From positions 1 through 44,444 of the forward strand of contig CAWVSL010000019.1 of assembly GCA_963933115.1 (NCBI GenBank): a stretch of 44,444 bases of DNA, written 5' to 3'. The DNA is from JALJPB01 sp963933115 (GTDB lineage: Bacteria > Pseudomonadota > Gammaproteobacteria > Enterobacterales > Alteromonadaceae). Under the pieces are notes generated by a model. It was not told the DNA's origin. It worked only from the letters and a program-made list of their open reading frames with translations, and searched no databases. The position numbers and the translations under genes were made by a program. Of this stretch, positions 25,910-35,198 are shown piece by piece. Position 1 is the first letter of the stretch. Each line of letters opens with the position of its first letter.

Positions 25910-26950
25910 CTAGATCGCTGGCAAGGTATCTAACGGCCAGCGAGGATTTGCTTTAAAGGTAAGGTCGGCGTCAGTACCTGCTTTTAAACGTTGTAAACCT
26001 GCATAAGCGATCATCGCACCGTTATCCGTACAAAATTCAGGGCGTGGATAAAAAACTTCACCCCCCAATTTTTTAGTGGTTAGTGCCAACTTTTCACGTA
26101 ATGAAGTATTGGCACTGACTCCTCCTGCAATAACTAAACGGCTCAAATTGCATTGTTGTAAGGCTCTTTTACATTTTATTGATAGGGTCTCAACAACGGC
26201 GTGTTGAAAAGCGCAAGCGATGTCGGCATAAGTTTGTTGACGCTGCTCATCAGAAAGATCACAACTCTCCGCCGTTTCTTTACGAATGAGGGTACCTGCG
26301 GCTGTTTTTAAGCCACTAAAACTAAAATCAAGTCCAGGTCTATCTGTCATCGGTCGAGGTAATTTAAAACGACCTAACTGACCCCGTTCTGCCATTTTCG
26401 ATAAAGCGGGGCCACCCGGGTAATCAAGCCCTAATAACTTAGCTGTTTTATCAAAAGCTTCACCCGCAGCGTCATCAACCGACTCACCCAATAGTTCGTA
26501 ATGGCCAATACCATCAACCTTTACTAACATGGTATGTCCACCAGAGACTAATAAAGCAACAAATGGAAATTCAGGGACATTATCTTCTAGCATAGGAGCA
26601 AGTAAATGACCTTCCATATGGTGTACTGGCACCGCAGGTAAATCCCAGCCGTACGCTAAACTTCGACCAATTGAACAACCAACCAATAAAGCGCCCACTA
26701 AACCAGGGCCAGCAGTATAAGCAACACCATCAAGATCTGCAGGTGTTAAATTAGCATCAGCTAAAACTTGTTTAATCAATGGAATCGTCTTACGGACATG
26801 ATCCCGAGACGCTAACTCTGGTACCACCCCGCCATAATCAGCATGAACCGCGATTTGGCTGTATAAACGATGCGCCATAATACCTTGTTCATCATCATAG
26901 ATAGCAATACCCGTTTCATCACATGATGTTTCTATTCCCAAAATACGCAT
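25910..26950 (-). CDS. tsaD: tRNA N6-adenosine threonylcarbamoyltransferase TsaD
   Basis: A 346-residue Kae1/TsaD ATPase that transfers the threonylcarbamoyl group to A37 of ANN-decoding tRNAs with TsaB, TsaE and TsaC. Motifs are ILGIETSCDETG, YGGVVPELASRDH, the metal-binding HMEGHLLAPML, VSGGHTMLV, the GLDYPGGPALSKMAERG segment and VIAGGVSANTSLR. Length fits E. coli (337). It is divergent from rpsU, the conserved order in this group. It is convergent with the RND gene with 10 bp between stops. Confidence 0.97.
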   Translation of the reverse strand: MRILGIETSCDETGIAIYDDEQGIMAHRLYSQIAVHADYGGVVPELASRDHVRKTIPLIKQVLADANLTPADLDGVAYTAGPGLVGALLVGCSIGRSLAYGWDLPAVPVHHMEGHLLAPMLEDNVPEFPFVALLVSGGHTMLVKVDGIGHYELLGESVDDAAGEAFDKTAKLLGLDYPGGPALSKMAERGQLGRFKLPRPMTDRPGLDFSFSGLKTAAGTLIRKETAESCDLSDEQRQQTYADIACAFQHAVVETLSIKCKRALQQCNLSRLVIAGGVSANTSLREKLALTTKKLGGEVFYPRPEFCTDNGAMIAYAGLQRLKAGTDADLTFKANPRWPLDTLPAI

Positions 26951-26980
26951 AACAGTCTTAATACCTCAACAATTTAACAG

Positions 26981-27097
26981 CTATAAATTTTTAATATCGG
27001 TAGCCTTATTAACCACTGCAGGCGATTTTACCTGTGATAATGCAAATTCACTACCTTTATCTGCGATAATCACTTTACAAGCAATGATACTTCGCAT
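26981..27097 (-). CDS. Possible 38-residue small protein
   Basis: An open frame from ATG 27097 to TAG, between tsaD and rpsU on the tsaD strand. The product (MRSIIACKVIIADK, then KSPAVVNKATDIKNL at the end) has an ordinary composition, but there is no good ribosome site and I recognise no family. It could be a chance frame inside the shared promoter region. Low confidence. Confidence 0.2.
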   Translation of the reverse strand: MRSIIACKVIIADKGSEFALSQVKSPAVVNKATDIKNL

Positions 27098-27200
27098 TAG
27101 AATACGTCACCAATTTTTAATAGAGTGGGTTTTTAATTTTTACTACGGTAATAATTGATCGCCATATAATATAGATTTAAGACTAAGGTTATAAAAAGAT

Positions 27201-27416
27201 ATGCCAGTAATTAAAGTAAGAGAAAACGAACCATTTGACGTAGCACTACGTCGTTTTAAACGTTCATGTGAAAAAGCGGGTATCCTTTCTGAAGTTCGTC
27301 GTCGCGAATGTTATGAAAAGCCAACTTGGGAACGTAAACGTAAGAAAGCTGCTGCCGTAAAACGTGCTGCTAAAAAAGTTTCTCGTGAGAACGCTCGCCA
27401 CGTTCGTATGTACTAA
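27201..27416 (+). CDS. rpsU: 30S ribosomal protein S21
   Basis: A 71-residue basic protein identical in plan to bS21: PVIKVRENEPFDVALRRFKRSCEKAG, then RRRECYEKPTWERKRKK. It sits in the small ribosomal subunit near the anti-Shine-Dalgarno region and is needed for initiation. It is the first gene of the macromolecular-synthesis operon rpsU-dnaG-rpoD, here with yqeY inserted. The upstream region has a TATAAT box at 27165-27170 but no clear -35 box. Confidence 0.98.
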   Translation: MPVIKVRENEPFDVALRRFKRSCEKAGILSEVRRRECYEKPTWERKRKKAAAVKRAAKKVSRENARHVRMY

Positions 27417-27484
27417 GCTTTATTTTTGATAACAAAAGTAAAAATAGTACTATTTAAGTCAACTGAGCACTCTTTGAGAAAGAC

Positions 27485-27931
27485 ATGAGTCTACTTAGTC
27501 AACTACAAGATGAAATGAAAAACGCTATGCGAGCCAGAGACAAATTACGTCTTGGTGTAATTCGTATGGCGCTTTCAGCAATCAAGCAAGCTGAAATCGA
27601 TCATAAAACCGAACCAACAGATGATAATATTACTGTAGTGTTAACCAAAATGGTTAAGCAACGCAGAGAATCTATCAAAATGTTTACTGAAGGTGGTCGT
27701 GACGAACTTGCTGACAAAGAAGCCGCTGAAATTGTTGCTTTGGAAGACTTTCTTCCACAGCCTCTCAATGCTGATGAAGTCAATAAAATGATCGCTGATG
27801 CGATTACCGAAACAAATGCAGCGTCTATGGCTGACATGGGTAAGGTAATGGCAATATTAAAACCCTTAATGCAAGGTAAAGCAGACTTAGGCGCAGTAAG
27901 TGGCCAAGTCAGAGCAACACTTAACGCATAA
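27485..27931 (+). CDS. yqeY: GatB/YqeY domain protein
   Basis: A 148-residue all-helical protein of the YqeY family: SLLSQLQDEMKNAMRARDKLRLGVIRMALSAIKQAEI, RRESIKMFTEGGRDELADKEAAEIVALEDFLPQPL and GKVMAILKPLMQGKADLGAVSGQVR. The C-terminal helices resemble the tRNA-binding tail of GatB amidotransferase, but free YqeY has no proven activity. Insertion between rpsU and dnaG is common in gammaproteobacteria. Confidence 0.93.
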   Translation: MSLLSQLQDEMKNAMRARDKLRLGVIRMALSAIKQAEIDHKTEPTDDNITVVLTKMVKQRRESIKMFTEGGRDELADKEAAEIVALEDFLPQPLNADEVNKMIADAITETNAASMADMGKVMAILKPLMQGKADLGAVSGQVRATLNA

Positions 27932-27955
27932 ATTTTTAGTATAAAAAAAATATTG

Positions 27956-27993
27956 AAACCGTGACAGCGTCTGCTCTCGCGGTTTTATTTTAT
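27956..27993 (+). terminator. Terminator or attenuator between yqeY and dnaG
   Basis: AAACCGTGA pairs with TCGCGGTTT over 9 positions (one G-U) with a 12-nt loop, then a T-rich tail TTATTTTATTT. It may reduce read-through from the ribosomal-protein promoter into dnaG, as in the classic operon. The dnaG start is 97 bp later. Confidence 0.7.
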
Positions 27994-28089
27994 TTAACGC
28001 TTTATCAACTATACATTCCTATCGTTTTTTGTGTAATATATTCACCCCGTATTCAAAATCATCATGTTTTTTCATATTAAAGAGTAGTA

Positions 28090-29847
28090 ATGGCAGGACG
28101 AATTCCCCGGCAGTTTATTGATGACATTCTCGCTCGCGCTGATATTGTGGAGGTTGTAGAAAGTCGGGTGCCATTAAAGAAAGCGGGTAAAAACTATCAA
28201 GCTTGTTGCCCTTTTCACACAGAAAAATCACCCTCGTTTACTGTCAGTCAAGATAAACAGTTTTATCATTGTTTCGGCTGTGGCGAACACGGTAACGCCA
28301 TATCATTTTTAATGGAATTTGATCGTCTCGACTTCCCAGATGCCATCGAAGAGCTTGCCTCGCATTACGGCATGGAAGTGCCACGTGAAGAAAACAAAGC
28401 CAGTCCAGCTGAACAAAAAAAACAACAACAAGCCTATCAACAAAAACAAGATGATTATCAGCTAATGGAGCAAATAAGTCGTTTTTTTGAGCAACAGCTT
28501 AAAGATGCTAACGATAAAGAAGCGGCCATTAGCTACTTAAAAGGTCGAGGCTTAAGTGGTGAAGTAGTAAAAAGTTTTGCTGTTGGTTACATCAGTGATG
28601 CCTGGGATGGCATGATGAAAGTCTTTGGCAAGACTTATACGAGTAACCAACAACTTATTGATTTAGGTATGGCCATTAAAGGGGATAAAAATAAACCTTA
28701 TGACCGTTTCCGTGGCCGAATAATGTTTCCTATTAGGGATAAACGTGGCCGAGTTATCGGTTTTGGTGGTCGCGTTTTAGGTGATGGCACACCAAAATAT
28801 TTAAACTCACCTGAAACACGAATTTATCATAAAGGCCACGAACTTTATGGCTTATATGAGGCTAAAAAAGCCAACAAGAAATTAAACCGCTTAGTGGTTG
28901 TTGAAGGGTATATGGATGTTGTTGCCCTTGCACAACATGGTGTCAGCTATGCTGTGGCTTCTTTAGGCACGGCGACAACAGAAGAACAATTGCAAACATT
29001 ATTTAGAACCGTCCAAGAAGTTATTTGCTGTTATGACGGTGACCGAGCAGGTCGAGATGCTGCATGGCGAGCAATGAATAATGCGCTCCCGTTAATACGT
29101 GACGGCTATACGATGAAATTTGTTTTTTTACCCGATGGTGAAGACCCCGACTCATTGATTAGAGAACAAGGCCAAGGGGCCTTCGAAAAAATTCTGGATG
29201 AAGCAACTCCGCTGTCTAAATTTATTTTTAATCATTTAATTGCCGAAGTTGATATGAGTTCATTAGAAGGACGCGCTTCACTGGTTAATTCTTTTCAACC
29301 CTATTTAGCTAGACTGCCTGCAGGTGTATTAAAAGACGGAATCATTAATGAACTCGCTAATAATTTTGGTACGGGAACTGAAAATCAGTTAGCTAAGTTC
29401 AAAAAAAATAATGCTGACAAACCAGAAAAATACAAACCCCAAGCAAAAAATAAAGTCACTCCTATTCGACTTGCTATTGCATTATTGTTAGAGCATCCCC
29501 ATATTGTTAATGCGCTACCAAATGCCTCATCATTACAGCATATTAATTTACCTGGTATTGTTCTTTTTAATCAGTTGGTTACCTTGTGCAAACAAAACCC
29601 AACGATAAAAAGTGCTCAAGTACTTGAAAAGTATCGTGATACAGCAGAAGGTCAACAACTTGCTAAACTAATGTGCTGGCAACATCATGTTGAGGCGGAA
29701 GCGGCAGAAGATGTTTTTTTAGACTGCATTGAAAAAATGTTCAATAGTTTTGTCGAACAACGTACAGAACTTTTGCTTCAAAAAGCCCAATTAGGGCAAA
29801 TGAGTCAACAAGAAAAACAGGAATTACAAGCTTTGCTCAATGCTTAG
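28090..29847 (+). CDS. dnaG: DNA primase
   Basis: A 585-residue primase that lays RNA primers at replication forks. The N-terminal CHC2 zinc motif is CCPFHTEKSPSF and FYHCFGCG (residues 39-66). The RNA polymerase core follows with RGRIMFPIRDKRGRVIGFGGR. The Toprim domain contains VVEGYMDVVAL, YAVASLGTATTEEQL and CYDGDRAGRDAA with metal-binding acidic residues. The last 140 residues are the DnaB-binding helical domain. Length agrees with E. coli (581). Confidence 0.98.
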   Translation: MAGRIPRQFIDDILARADIVEVVESRVPLKKAGKNYQACCPFHTEKSPSFTVSQDKQFYHCFGCGEHGNAISFLMEFDRLDFPDAIEELASHYGMEVPREENKASPAEQKKQQQAYQQKQDDYQLMEQISRFFEQQLKDANDKEAAISYLKGRGLSGEVVKSFAVGYISDAWDGMMKVFGKTYTSNQQLIDLGMAIKGDKNKPYDRFRGRIMFPIRDKRGRVIGFGGRVLGDGTPKYLNSPETRIYHKGHELYGLYEAKKANKKLNRLVVVEGYMDVVALAQHGVSYAVASLGTATTEEQLQTLFRTVQEVICCYDGDRAGRDAAWRAMNNALPLIRDGYTMKFVFLPDGEDPDSLIREQGQGAFEKILDEATPLSKFIFNHLIAEVDMSSLEGRASLVNSFQPYLARLPAGVLKDGIINELANNFGTGTENQLAKFKKNNADKPEKYKPQAKNKVTPIRLAIALLLEHPHIVNALPNASSLQHINLPGIVLFNQLVTLCKQNPTIKSAQVLEKYRDTAEGQQLAKLMCWQHHVEAEAAEDVFLDCIEKMFNSFVEQRTELLLQKAQLGQMSQQEKQELQALLNA

Positions 29848-29979
29848 CAAATATGTGCGTAAACAATATTAAGGTCAGTGTTATTATTGCTAGAAATTTA
29901 GTCTCTAATTTGCTAAAATTTCCTGCTTCACTGTTCTCGTTTACAGCCAAATTTTTATTAAATAGGTGGACCCTCGTCA

Positions 29980-31806
29980 ATGGATCAAGCCCCACAATCT
30001 AGACTTAAAGAGCTAATTACCAAAGGTAAAGAGCAAGGATATTTAACTTTTGCTCAGGTTAACGATCATCTTCCACAAGATATTATCGACTCAGATCAAG
30101 TTGAAGATATCGTAAGAATGATCAATGACATGGGTATTCAAGTATTTGAAAATGCCCCTGACAACGACACTTTGATGATGAGCGAAGGTAATACCGATGA
30201 AGATGCTGCCGAAGCTGCCGCTGCTGCCTTGGCAACAGTGGAAAGTGAAATTGGTAGAACAACAGACCCAGTGCGCATGTACATGCGTGAAATGGGTACG
30301 GTTGAGCTATTAACGCGCAAAGGCGAAATAGTTATCGCCAAACGCATTGAAGAAGGTATTAAAGAAGTTCAACGCTCTGTTTCTGAATTTCCACCGGCAA
30401 TCAATTATTTACTAGAACTTTGGGATGGTTTCGAAGCTGAAGAAGTTCGTTTAACTGATATCATTACCGGCTTTTTAGACCCTGATGCTGAAGAAGACGA
30501 AATACCAGTTGCTGCCACTCATATTGGCTCAGAACTGTCAAAAGAGGAACTTGCCAAAGGCGACTCTGATGATGAGGAAGAAGAAGAAGATACAGGTCCT
30601 GATCCAGAAGAAGCACGAGAAAAATTTACTGAGCTTCGTAGAGTTTATGAAAACGCTAATAAAGTTATTAAAGCTAAAGGCCGTGGTCATAAAGATGCAG
30701 TTGAAGCGATTGACGCCGTTGCTGATGTCTTTAGAGAATTCCGTTTAATTCCTAAGTTATTTGATAAATTAGTTAAGAATATGCGTAGCGTTATGGATCG
30801 CTTGCGTGTTCAGGAACGATTAATAATGAAACATTGTGTTGGCGCTGGTATGCCAAAAACAACTTTTATTAAAATATTTCCAGGTAACGAAACATCAACT
30901 AGCTGGTTTAAAGAACAAAAAGCAGCAGGATTGCCTTATTCAGTTCAATTGTCAGAGATTGATCTAGATGTTAACCGATGCGTTTCTAAACTCAATAACT
31001 TAGAAACAGAAACCTTCTTAAAAGTGGTTGCTATCAAAGATATCAACCGTCGCATGTCTATTGGTGAAGCAAAGGCACGTAGAGCTAAAAAAGAAATGGT
31101 AGAAGCTAACCTTCGTTTGGTTATCTCTATTGCAAAAAAATATACTAACCGGGGTTTACAGTTCTTAGATTTAATTCAAGAAGGTAACATCGGTTTGATG
31201 AAGGCTGTTGATAAATTTGAATACCGCCGTGGTTACAAATTTTCAACCTATGCCACATGGTGGATTCGTCAAGCGATTACTCGCTCAATTGCCGATCAAG
31301 CTCGTACTATCCGCATCCCCGTACATATGATAGAAACGATTAATAAATTGAACCGTGTTTCACGTCAAATGTTACAAGAAATGGGGCGTGAGCCAACACC
31401 TGAAGAGTTAGCTGAACGCATGATAATGCCAGAAGATAAAATTCGTAAGGTATTAAAAATTGCTAAAGAACCAATTTCAATGGAAACACCTATCGGTGAC
31501 GATGAAGACTCGCACTTGGGTGACTTTATTGAAGATGGTAGCGGTGAATTACCGGTTGACTCAGCAACATCTGAAAACTTGAAAAATGCGACACATGAAG
31601 TACTTGCTGGCTTAACTGCTCGTGAAGCAAAAGTTTTGCGTATGCGTTTTGGTATCGACATGAATACCGATCACACGTTAGAAGAAGTGGGTAAGCAGTT
31701 TGACGTAACACGAGAGCGTATTCGTCAAATTGAAGCGAAAGCATTACGTAAATTGCGTCACCCTTCTCGCTCTGAGCAACTTAAAAGCTTCTTAGACGGT
31801 GAGTAA
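29980..31806 (+). CDS. rpoD: RNA polymerase primary sigma factor RpoD (sigma-70)
   Basis: A 608-residue housekeeping sigma factor. Region 1.1 is at the N-terminus, then an acidic non-conserved region (EEEEEDTGPDPEEA near 200-210). Region 2 contains QFLDLIQEGNIGLMKAVDKFEYRRGYKFSTYATWWIRQAITR, which reads the -10 box. Region 3 carries HMIETINKLNRVSRQML. Region 4.2 is TLEEVGKQFDVTRERIRQIEAKALRKLRHP for the -35 box. It ends SFLDGE. The gene follows dnaG by 132 bp and is followed by a strong terminator. A decayed second copy of its last bases lies 2 kb downstream. Confidence 0.99.
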   Translation: MDQAPQSRLKELITKGKEQGYLTFAQVNDHLPQDIIDSDQVEDIVRMINDMGIQVFENAPDNDTLMMSEGNTDEDAAEAAAAALATVESEIGRTTDPVRMYMREMGTVELLTRKGEIVIAKRIEEGIKEVQRSVSEFPPAINYLLELWDGFEAEEVRLTDIITGFLDPDAEEDEIPVAATHIGSELSKEELAKGDSDDEEEEEDTGPDPEEAREKFTELRRVYENANKVIKAKGRGHKDAVEAIDAVADVFREFRLIPKLFDKLVKNMRSVMDRLRVQERLIMKHCVGAGMPKTTFIKIFPGNETSTSWFKEQKAAGLPYSVQLSEIDLDVNRCVSKLNNLETETFLKVVAIKDINRRMSIGEAKARRAKKEMVEANLRLVISIAKKYTNRGLQFLDLIQEGNIGLMKAVDKFEYRRGYKFSTYATWWIRQAITRSIADQARTIRIPVHMIETINKLNRVSRQMLQEMGREPTPEELAERMIMPEDKIRKVLKIAKEPISMETPIGDDEDSHLGDFIEDGSGELPVDSATSENLKNATHEVLAGLTAREAKVLRMRFGIDMNTDHTLEEVGKQFDVTRERIRQIEAKALRKLRHPSRSEQLKSFLDGE

Positions 31807-31830
31807 AATTTAGAAAGTTAACTTGTTTTA

Positions 31831-31857
31831 AAAATCCAGCAATCGCTGGATTTTTTT
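31831..31857 (+). terminator. Rho-independent terminator of the rpsU-dnaG-rpoD operon
   Basis: AAAATCCAGC pairs perfectly with GCTGGATTTT around a 4-nt loop, followed by more T residues. It begins 25 bp after the rpoD stop. Confidence 0.92.
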
Positions 31858-32064
31858 CATTTAAAGTAAATCAATATACTTTGTCTTATTAATATCATTT
31901 AAGAGGCACGTACTTGTAAAATCATAAAATATCAATAGCGTCAATAGTATCCATTTAAATATCTGGGTTAAAAAAAACTTGATAAAATGTCAATTATTTT
32001 TTTGCCATAAGCTAGTAAGCGGAAGTCCCGGTTAGCATCATTATTATAATTAACAGAGGTAACT

Positions 32065-33711
32065 ATGAAGTATAAACAGATAAGCCTAGCGGTCTTATTT
32101 TCTGCGGCTATTTTAACAGGCTGTGGCCAGAGTGATGCTGTAAAACTAGTCACTGAGCAAGTCGACGCTGATAATATTAAAGCCCATATGGATTTCTTGG
32201 CTGACGACACCCTTTTAGGACGAGATACCGGTAGTCAGGGTCATCAAATCGCCGCTAACTATGTCAAGTCACATTTTAAACAAAACAACATGGTGGCTAT
32301 GGGCGACCATGGCGGTTTTGAACAGATTGTTACCCTTAGAGAAACCACAACAGATGTCGACAGTGCAATGATGTCGATAGAAAACGGACATGGTCTGGTA
32401 GACTTAACATTCGCAAAAGATTTCATTATGAGTGGTTCAAAACTTGTTACTGAGACCGCCATCAAAGCTGAAACTGTTTTTGTTGGTTATGGTGTGGTGT
32501 CTACAGAATTTGGTCTTGATGATTACCAAGGCATAGATGTTAATGGAAAGATCGTAGTTGCATTACATGGTCGACCTAATAAACTTCCTTCAGAAGAAGG
32601 CGCCCACATAGGTTCAGGAAATGAAAAGAGGCGTCATGCGGCAGAACGTGGTGCAGTTGGTTTTATTACGGTCCATACACCTAAGCGAGAAAAAATAAGG
32701 ACATTTACTAAATCAGCTAAGAGTGCAGGTAAACCTAGCATGGCTTGGTTAACCAAAGATAATCTGCCTTTTAATATTCATCCCCAATTAAAAGGTATAG
32801 CTTATATTAACTCTGAGCCGGCTAAAGACTTATTCCATGACAGCAAGCGTAATTTAGAAGATATTTTCGCCGATGATAATCAAAATAAAGTAATCAAAGG
32901 TTTTGTTCTTAATTCTAAGGTAACTATTGCCATAAAGAGTCAACATAGTAAGGTTAACAGCCCTAATATCATCGCAAGTATCGAAGGTAGTGATGCTCAG
33001 TTAAAAAATGAATATGTGGTATTTAGTGCCCACTTGGATCACATAGGTGTAAACACCAATGGTGACAATGAAGATAAGATCAACAATGGCGCATTAGATA
33101 ATGCATCGGGCGTATCAATTTTACTTGAAACCGCCCGTCTAATGGCTAATCGAACTGAGAAACCTAAACGTTCCGTGTTATTTGTGGTAGTGACCGGTGA
33201 AGAAAGAGGTCTATTAGGTTCAAGTTATTTTGCTAATAATCCTACCGTGCCGGTAATGCAAATGGTGGCTAATGTTAACCTTGACATGCCAATGATCTTA
33301 TATCCATTTGCCGATGTTATTGCCTTTGGTTCAACCCACTCAAGCTTAGCCGATGCCGTAACTAAAGCAGCACAAAAAATCGATATCAGCCTTAGCCCAG
33401 ACCCTATGCCAGAAGAAGCTTTATTCACGCGCAGCGATCACTATAGCTTCGTAAAAGCAGGGATTCCATCGGTATTTTTAATGACTGGATTCAAATCTAA
33501 AGATCCAGCTTTTGATGGCGGTAAGGAATTTGGTAACTTCTTAAAAAACCATTATCACCAGCACAGTGATGAAATATCTCTACCAATCAATTACGATGCG
33601 GCTGCCAGCTTCGCAGAAGTGAACCTTATGATAGGACTGGAAATTGCTAATGGTGATAATCGTCCTAGCTGGAACAAGGATGACTTTTTCGGAAAAACAT
33701 TCGCCCAATAA
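32065..33711 (+). CDS. M28-family zinc peptidase, predicted lipoprotein
   Basis: A 548-residue exported peptidase. The N-terminus MKYKQISLAVLFSAAILTGC has a lipobox (LTGC), so it should be anchored by a lipid to a membrane on the periplasmic side. A PA-domain region (about 130-260) is inserted before the catalytic core. Metal ligands of the M28 fold are visible: SAHLDH, GALDNASGVS, TGEERGLLGS with the catalytic Glu, NLDMP and a final HQHSDE. The family cleaves single residues from peptide N-termini. It has a GAGG ribosome site. It lies between rpoD and a decayed second rpoD tail, so it seems a late insertion here. Confidence 0.9.
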   Translation: MKYKQISLAVLFSAAILTGCGQSDAVKLVTEQVDADNIKAHMDFLADDTLLGRDTGSQGHQIAANYVKSHFKQNNMVAMGDHGGFEQIVTLRETTTDVDSAMMSIENGHGLVDLTFAKDFIMSGSKLVTETAIKAETVFVGYGVVSTEFGLDDYQGIDVNGKIVVALHGRPNKLPSEEGAHIGSGNEKRRHAAERGAVGFITVHTPKREKIRTFTKSAKSAGKPSMAWLTKDNLPFNIHPQLKGIAYINSEPAKDLFHDSKRNLEDIFADDNQNKVIKGFVLNSKVTIAIKSQHSKVNSPNIIASIEGSDAQLKNEYVVFSAHLDHIGVNTNGDNEDKINNGALDNASGVSILLETARLMANRTEKPKRSVLFVVVTGEERGLLGSSYFANNPTVPVMQMVANVNLDMPMILYPFADVIAFGSTHSSLADAVTKAAQKIDISLSPDPMPEEALFTRSDHYSFVKAGIPSVFLMTGFKSKDPAFDGGKEFGNFLKNHYHQHSDEISLPINYDAAASFAEVNLMIGLEIANGDNRPSWNKDDFFGKTFAQ

Positions 33712-33766
33712 TTAATCACCTAATATCATAAAGGTAACTATCGCATCGCCACCAATAATTTAGGTT

Positions 33767-33830
33767 AAAGCTTTACGTAAATTACCTTTTCGTTCTTAGC
33801 AACTTAAGAATTTTTTAGACGGTGAATTAA
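33767..33830 (+). repeat. Decayed duplicate of the rpoD 3' end
   Basis: This segment matches rpoD 31738-31806: AAAGC-TTACGTAAATT, then TAGCAACTTAA, then TTAGACGGTGA. About three quarters of positions agree, with a 6-base deletion. The translation keeps the family ending KALRKL...QLKNFLDGE but has a stop codon (TAG) inside. It lies 55 bp after the M28 peptidase stop, so the peptidase gene is bracketed by the real and the broken rpoD tails. Confidence 0.85.
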
Positions 33831-34089
33831 AGCTCACTGTTAATAGACTTAATGAATAAAAGCGAAACTAACTCGATGTTAGTTGTAAGGTTGAAATAAT
33901 TGACTCTAACAACTCTATTCTTTGTGGTTCAGCTATTTTTAATATCTATGGTTCAAATGCTACTCGCTATAAAAGTGAGTTAACCATAAGATTAAGCATC
34001 ACATTTTAGTGATAACTAAATATAAAAATAAATATTTGATTAAGAATCAATCAAACAGGCAATAAAGTTTAAATAATTAATTTCAACGG

Positions 34090-34118
34090 GTGACAATAAA
34101 ATAAAAAATGCTTATACT
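34090..34118 (+). promoter_or_regulatory. Sigma-70 promoter of the tRNA gene
   Basis: GTGACA (34090-34095) and TATACT (34113-34118) are 17 bp apart, followed by a GC-rich stretch ACCCGC, the discriminator type seen at stable-RNA promoters under stringent control. The tRNA starts 56 bp after the -10 box. Confidence 0.75.
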
Positions 34119-34173
34119 GCACCCGCTTTGTAAAGCTATCATATTTGAATGGCTTTAGTTAAGTAATGGAAAT

Positions 34174-34250
34174 GGCCCCTTAGCTCAGTTGGTTAGAGCG
34201 TCCGACTCATAATCGGCAGGTCCCCTGTTCAAGTCAGGGAGGGGCCACCA
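34174..34250 (+). tRNA. tRNA-Ile(CAU), lysidine type
   Basis: A 77-nt cloverleaf: acceptor stem GGCCCCT/AGGGGCC, D-arm GCTC/GAGC, anticodon loop CTCATAA with anticodon CAT, T-arm CCCTG TTCAAGT CAGGG, discriminator A and encoded CCA. The acceptor stem, T-loop and anticodon region match E. coli tRNA-Ile2 (ileX) and not elongator tRNA-Met, whose acceptor is GGCTACG. The C34 must be changed to lysidine by TilS so that it reads AUA. The first anticodon-stem pair (27-43) is a T-C mismatch. Confidence 0.93.
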
Positions 34251-34362
34251 TTTTTTACTTACTTTCCTAGTAAGTGTATACCTACTTTAATATTACCTCG
34301 CCTTTAGTTATAGAGGAGTCAAAATCTTTTTTTAAATACTTAAAGTAGTCGTTTTGTTAGGC

Positions 34363-34626
34363 TTATTTTGTAATCACACCATTATGTACACCGTCAAATT
34401 TCCAACATGTGCAGGGCATGCCTAAAAGTTGCATAGAATTTGCGGAACATCCAGAATTTCCAGCATTGCAAGTTCCCCCAAGCTCAACTGTTTGACCGGC
34501 CTGATTTTTATTGTTTTTGAATTCGTCAATTATACTCTGTTGAATTTCGTCATCCGTTAGCATTTTATTGGTAGAACAGCCCTGCATGGCTCCAATAGAT
34601 ATCAAAAAGATAATGATAAATTTCAT
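34363..34626 (-). CDS. Small cysteine-rich predicted lipoprotein
   Basis: An 87-residue protein with a signal sequence MKFIIIFLISIGAMQGCS and cysteine at the predicted lipidation site. The mature part has four further cysteines (GGTCNAGNSGCSANS, MPCTCWKFDG), suggesting disulfides in the periplasm. A helix (LTDDEIQQSIIDEFKNNKN) precedes the cysteine part. I recognise no family. It is convergent with the tRNA gene and stands alone. Start ATG has GGACAC 8 nt upstream. Confidence 0.6.
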   Translation of the reverse strand: MKFIIIFLISIGAMQGCSTNKMLTDDEIQQSIIDEFKNNKNQAGQTVELGGTCNAGNSGCSANSMQLLGMPCTCWKFDGVHNGVITK

Positions 34627-35198
34627 TTTAGTGTCCTTAAAATTTGAATTATATAAACATCAAACTTCTACGTACCGCAATTTAGATAAGAAGCCTGTCG
34701 CCTAAATAATAGGCTAAGTAATGGTTGGCTAAAATTGTATAGCAAACATAGCCAACTGTTGGTTATCCTTGCTTATTTTCTTGTTATGGCGCTTTAAAAG
34801 TGATCTTAACTCTAGCTTTGAAAGTTTTAAAACCTGCATAACTTTAGTTCTGTCTATTGCATTTTGAGACTGAACTCCAAAATTAACACCATCAAATAAA
34901 CATCAGCTATTAATCTAAAGTAGCCAAAAGGTAAAAGGTAGCTCTCATGTAGACAATAATTTCAAATCCTTTCTAGGTTTATCCCATGTAAAAAGCATTT
35001 TTATATTTTATTCCTAATGGTCTAGGTGCATATAAGAGCGAGTTAAGAAAATGTTAATGAACAGCAACTTGACTAATTTATTTTTTTTCCTTTATATATT
35101 ACATATTATGTGTCTAAAAACCATTTATTTAACATTTATTTAACGTTAAACAAACAAAGCAATTAAATTAATACTTACTAAAAAAAGGGAGTAAGGCA
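34627..35198. other. Non-coding, A/T-rich, no confirmed gene
   Basis: No gene with a start and ribosome site. On the minus strand 34729-34902 is open for 57 codons with a helical, basic product (KVMQVLKLSKLELRSLLKRHNKK) that could be the end of a decayed DNA-binding protein, but there is no start codon for the full frame. The sequence AAAAAAGGGAGTAAGGCA just before 35199 is the ribosome site of the dead DUF418 gene. Confidence 0.4.

Noticed and set aside
27139..27170. Promoter for rpsU
   Set aside because: A good TATAAT exists at 27165-27170 but no -35 box at proper spacing, so only mentioned under rpsU.
34253..34276. Inverted repeat ACTTACT/AGTAAGT after the tRNA
   Set aside because: Weak 7-bp stem with no T-run after it; not enough for a terminator call.
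34729..34902. Minus-strand open stretch with a helical basic product
   Set aside because: No start codon for the full frame; similarity to a helix-turn-helix is too vague to call.
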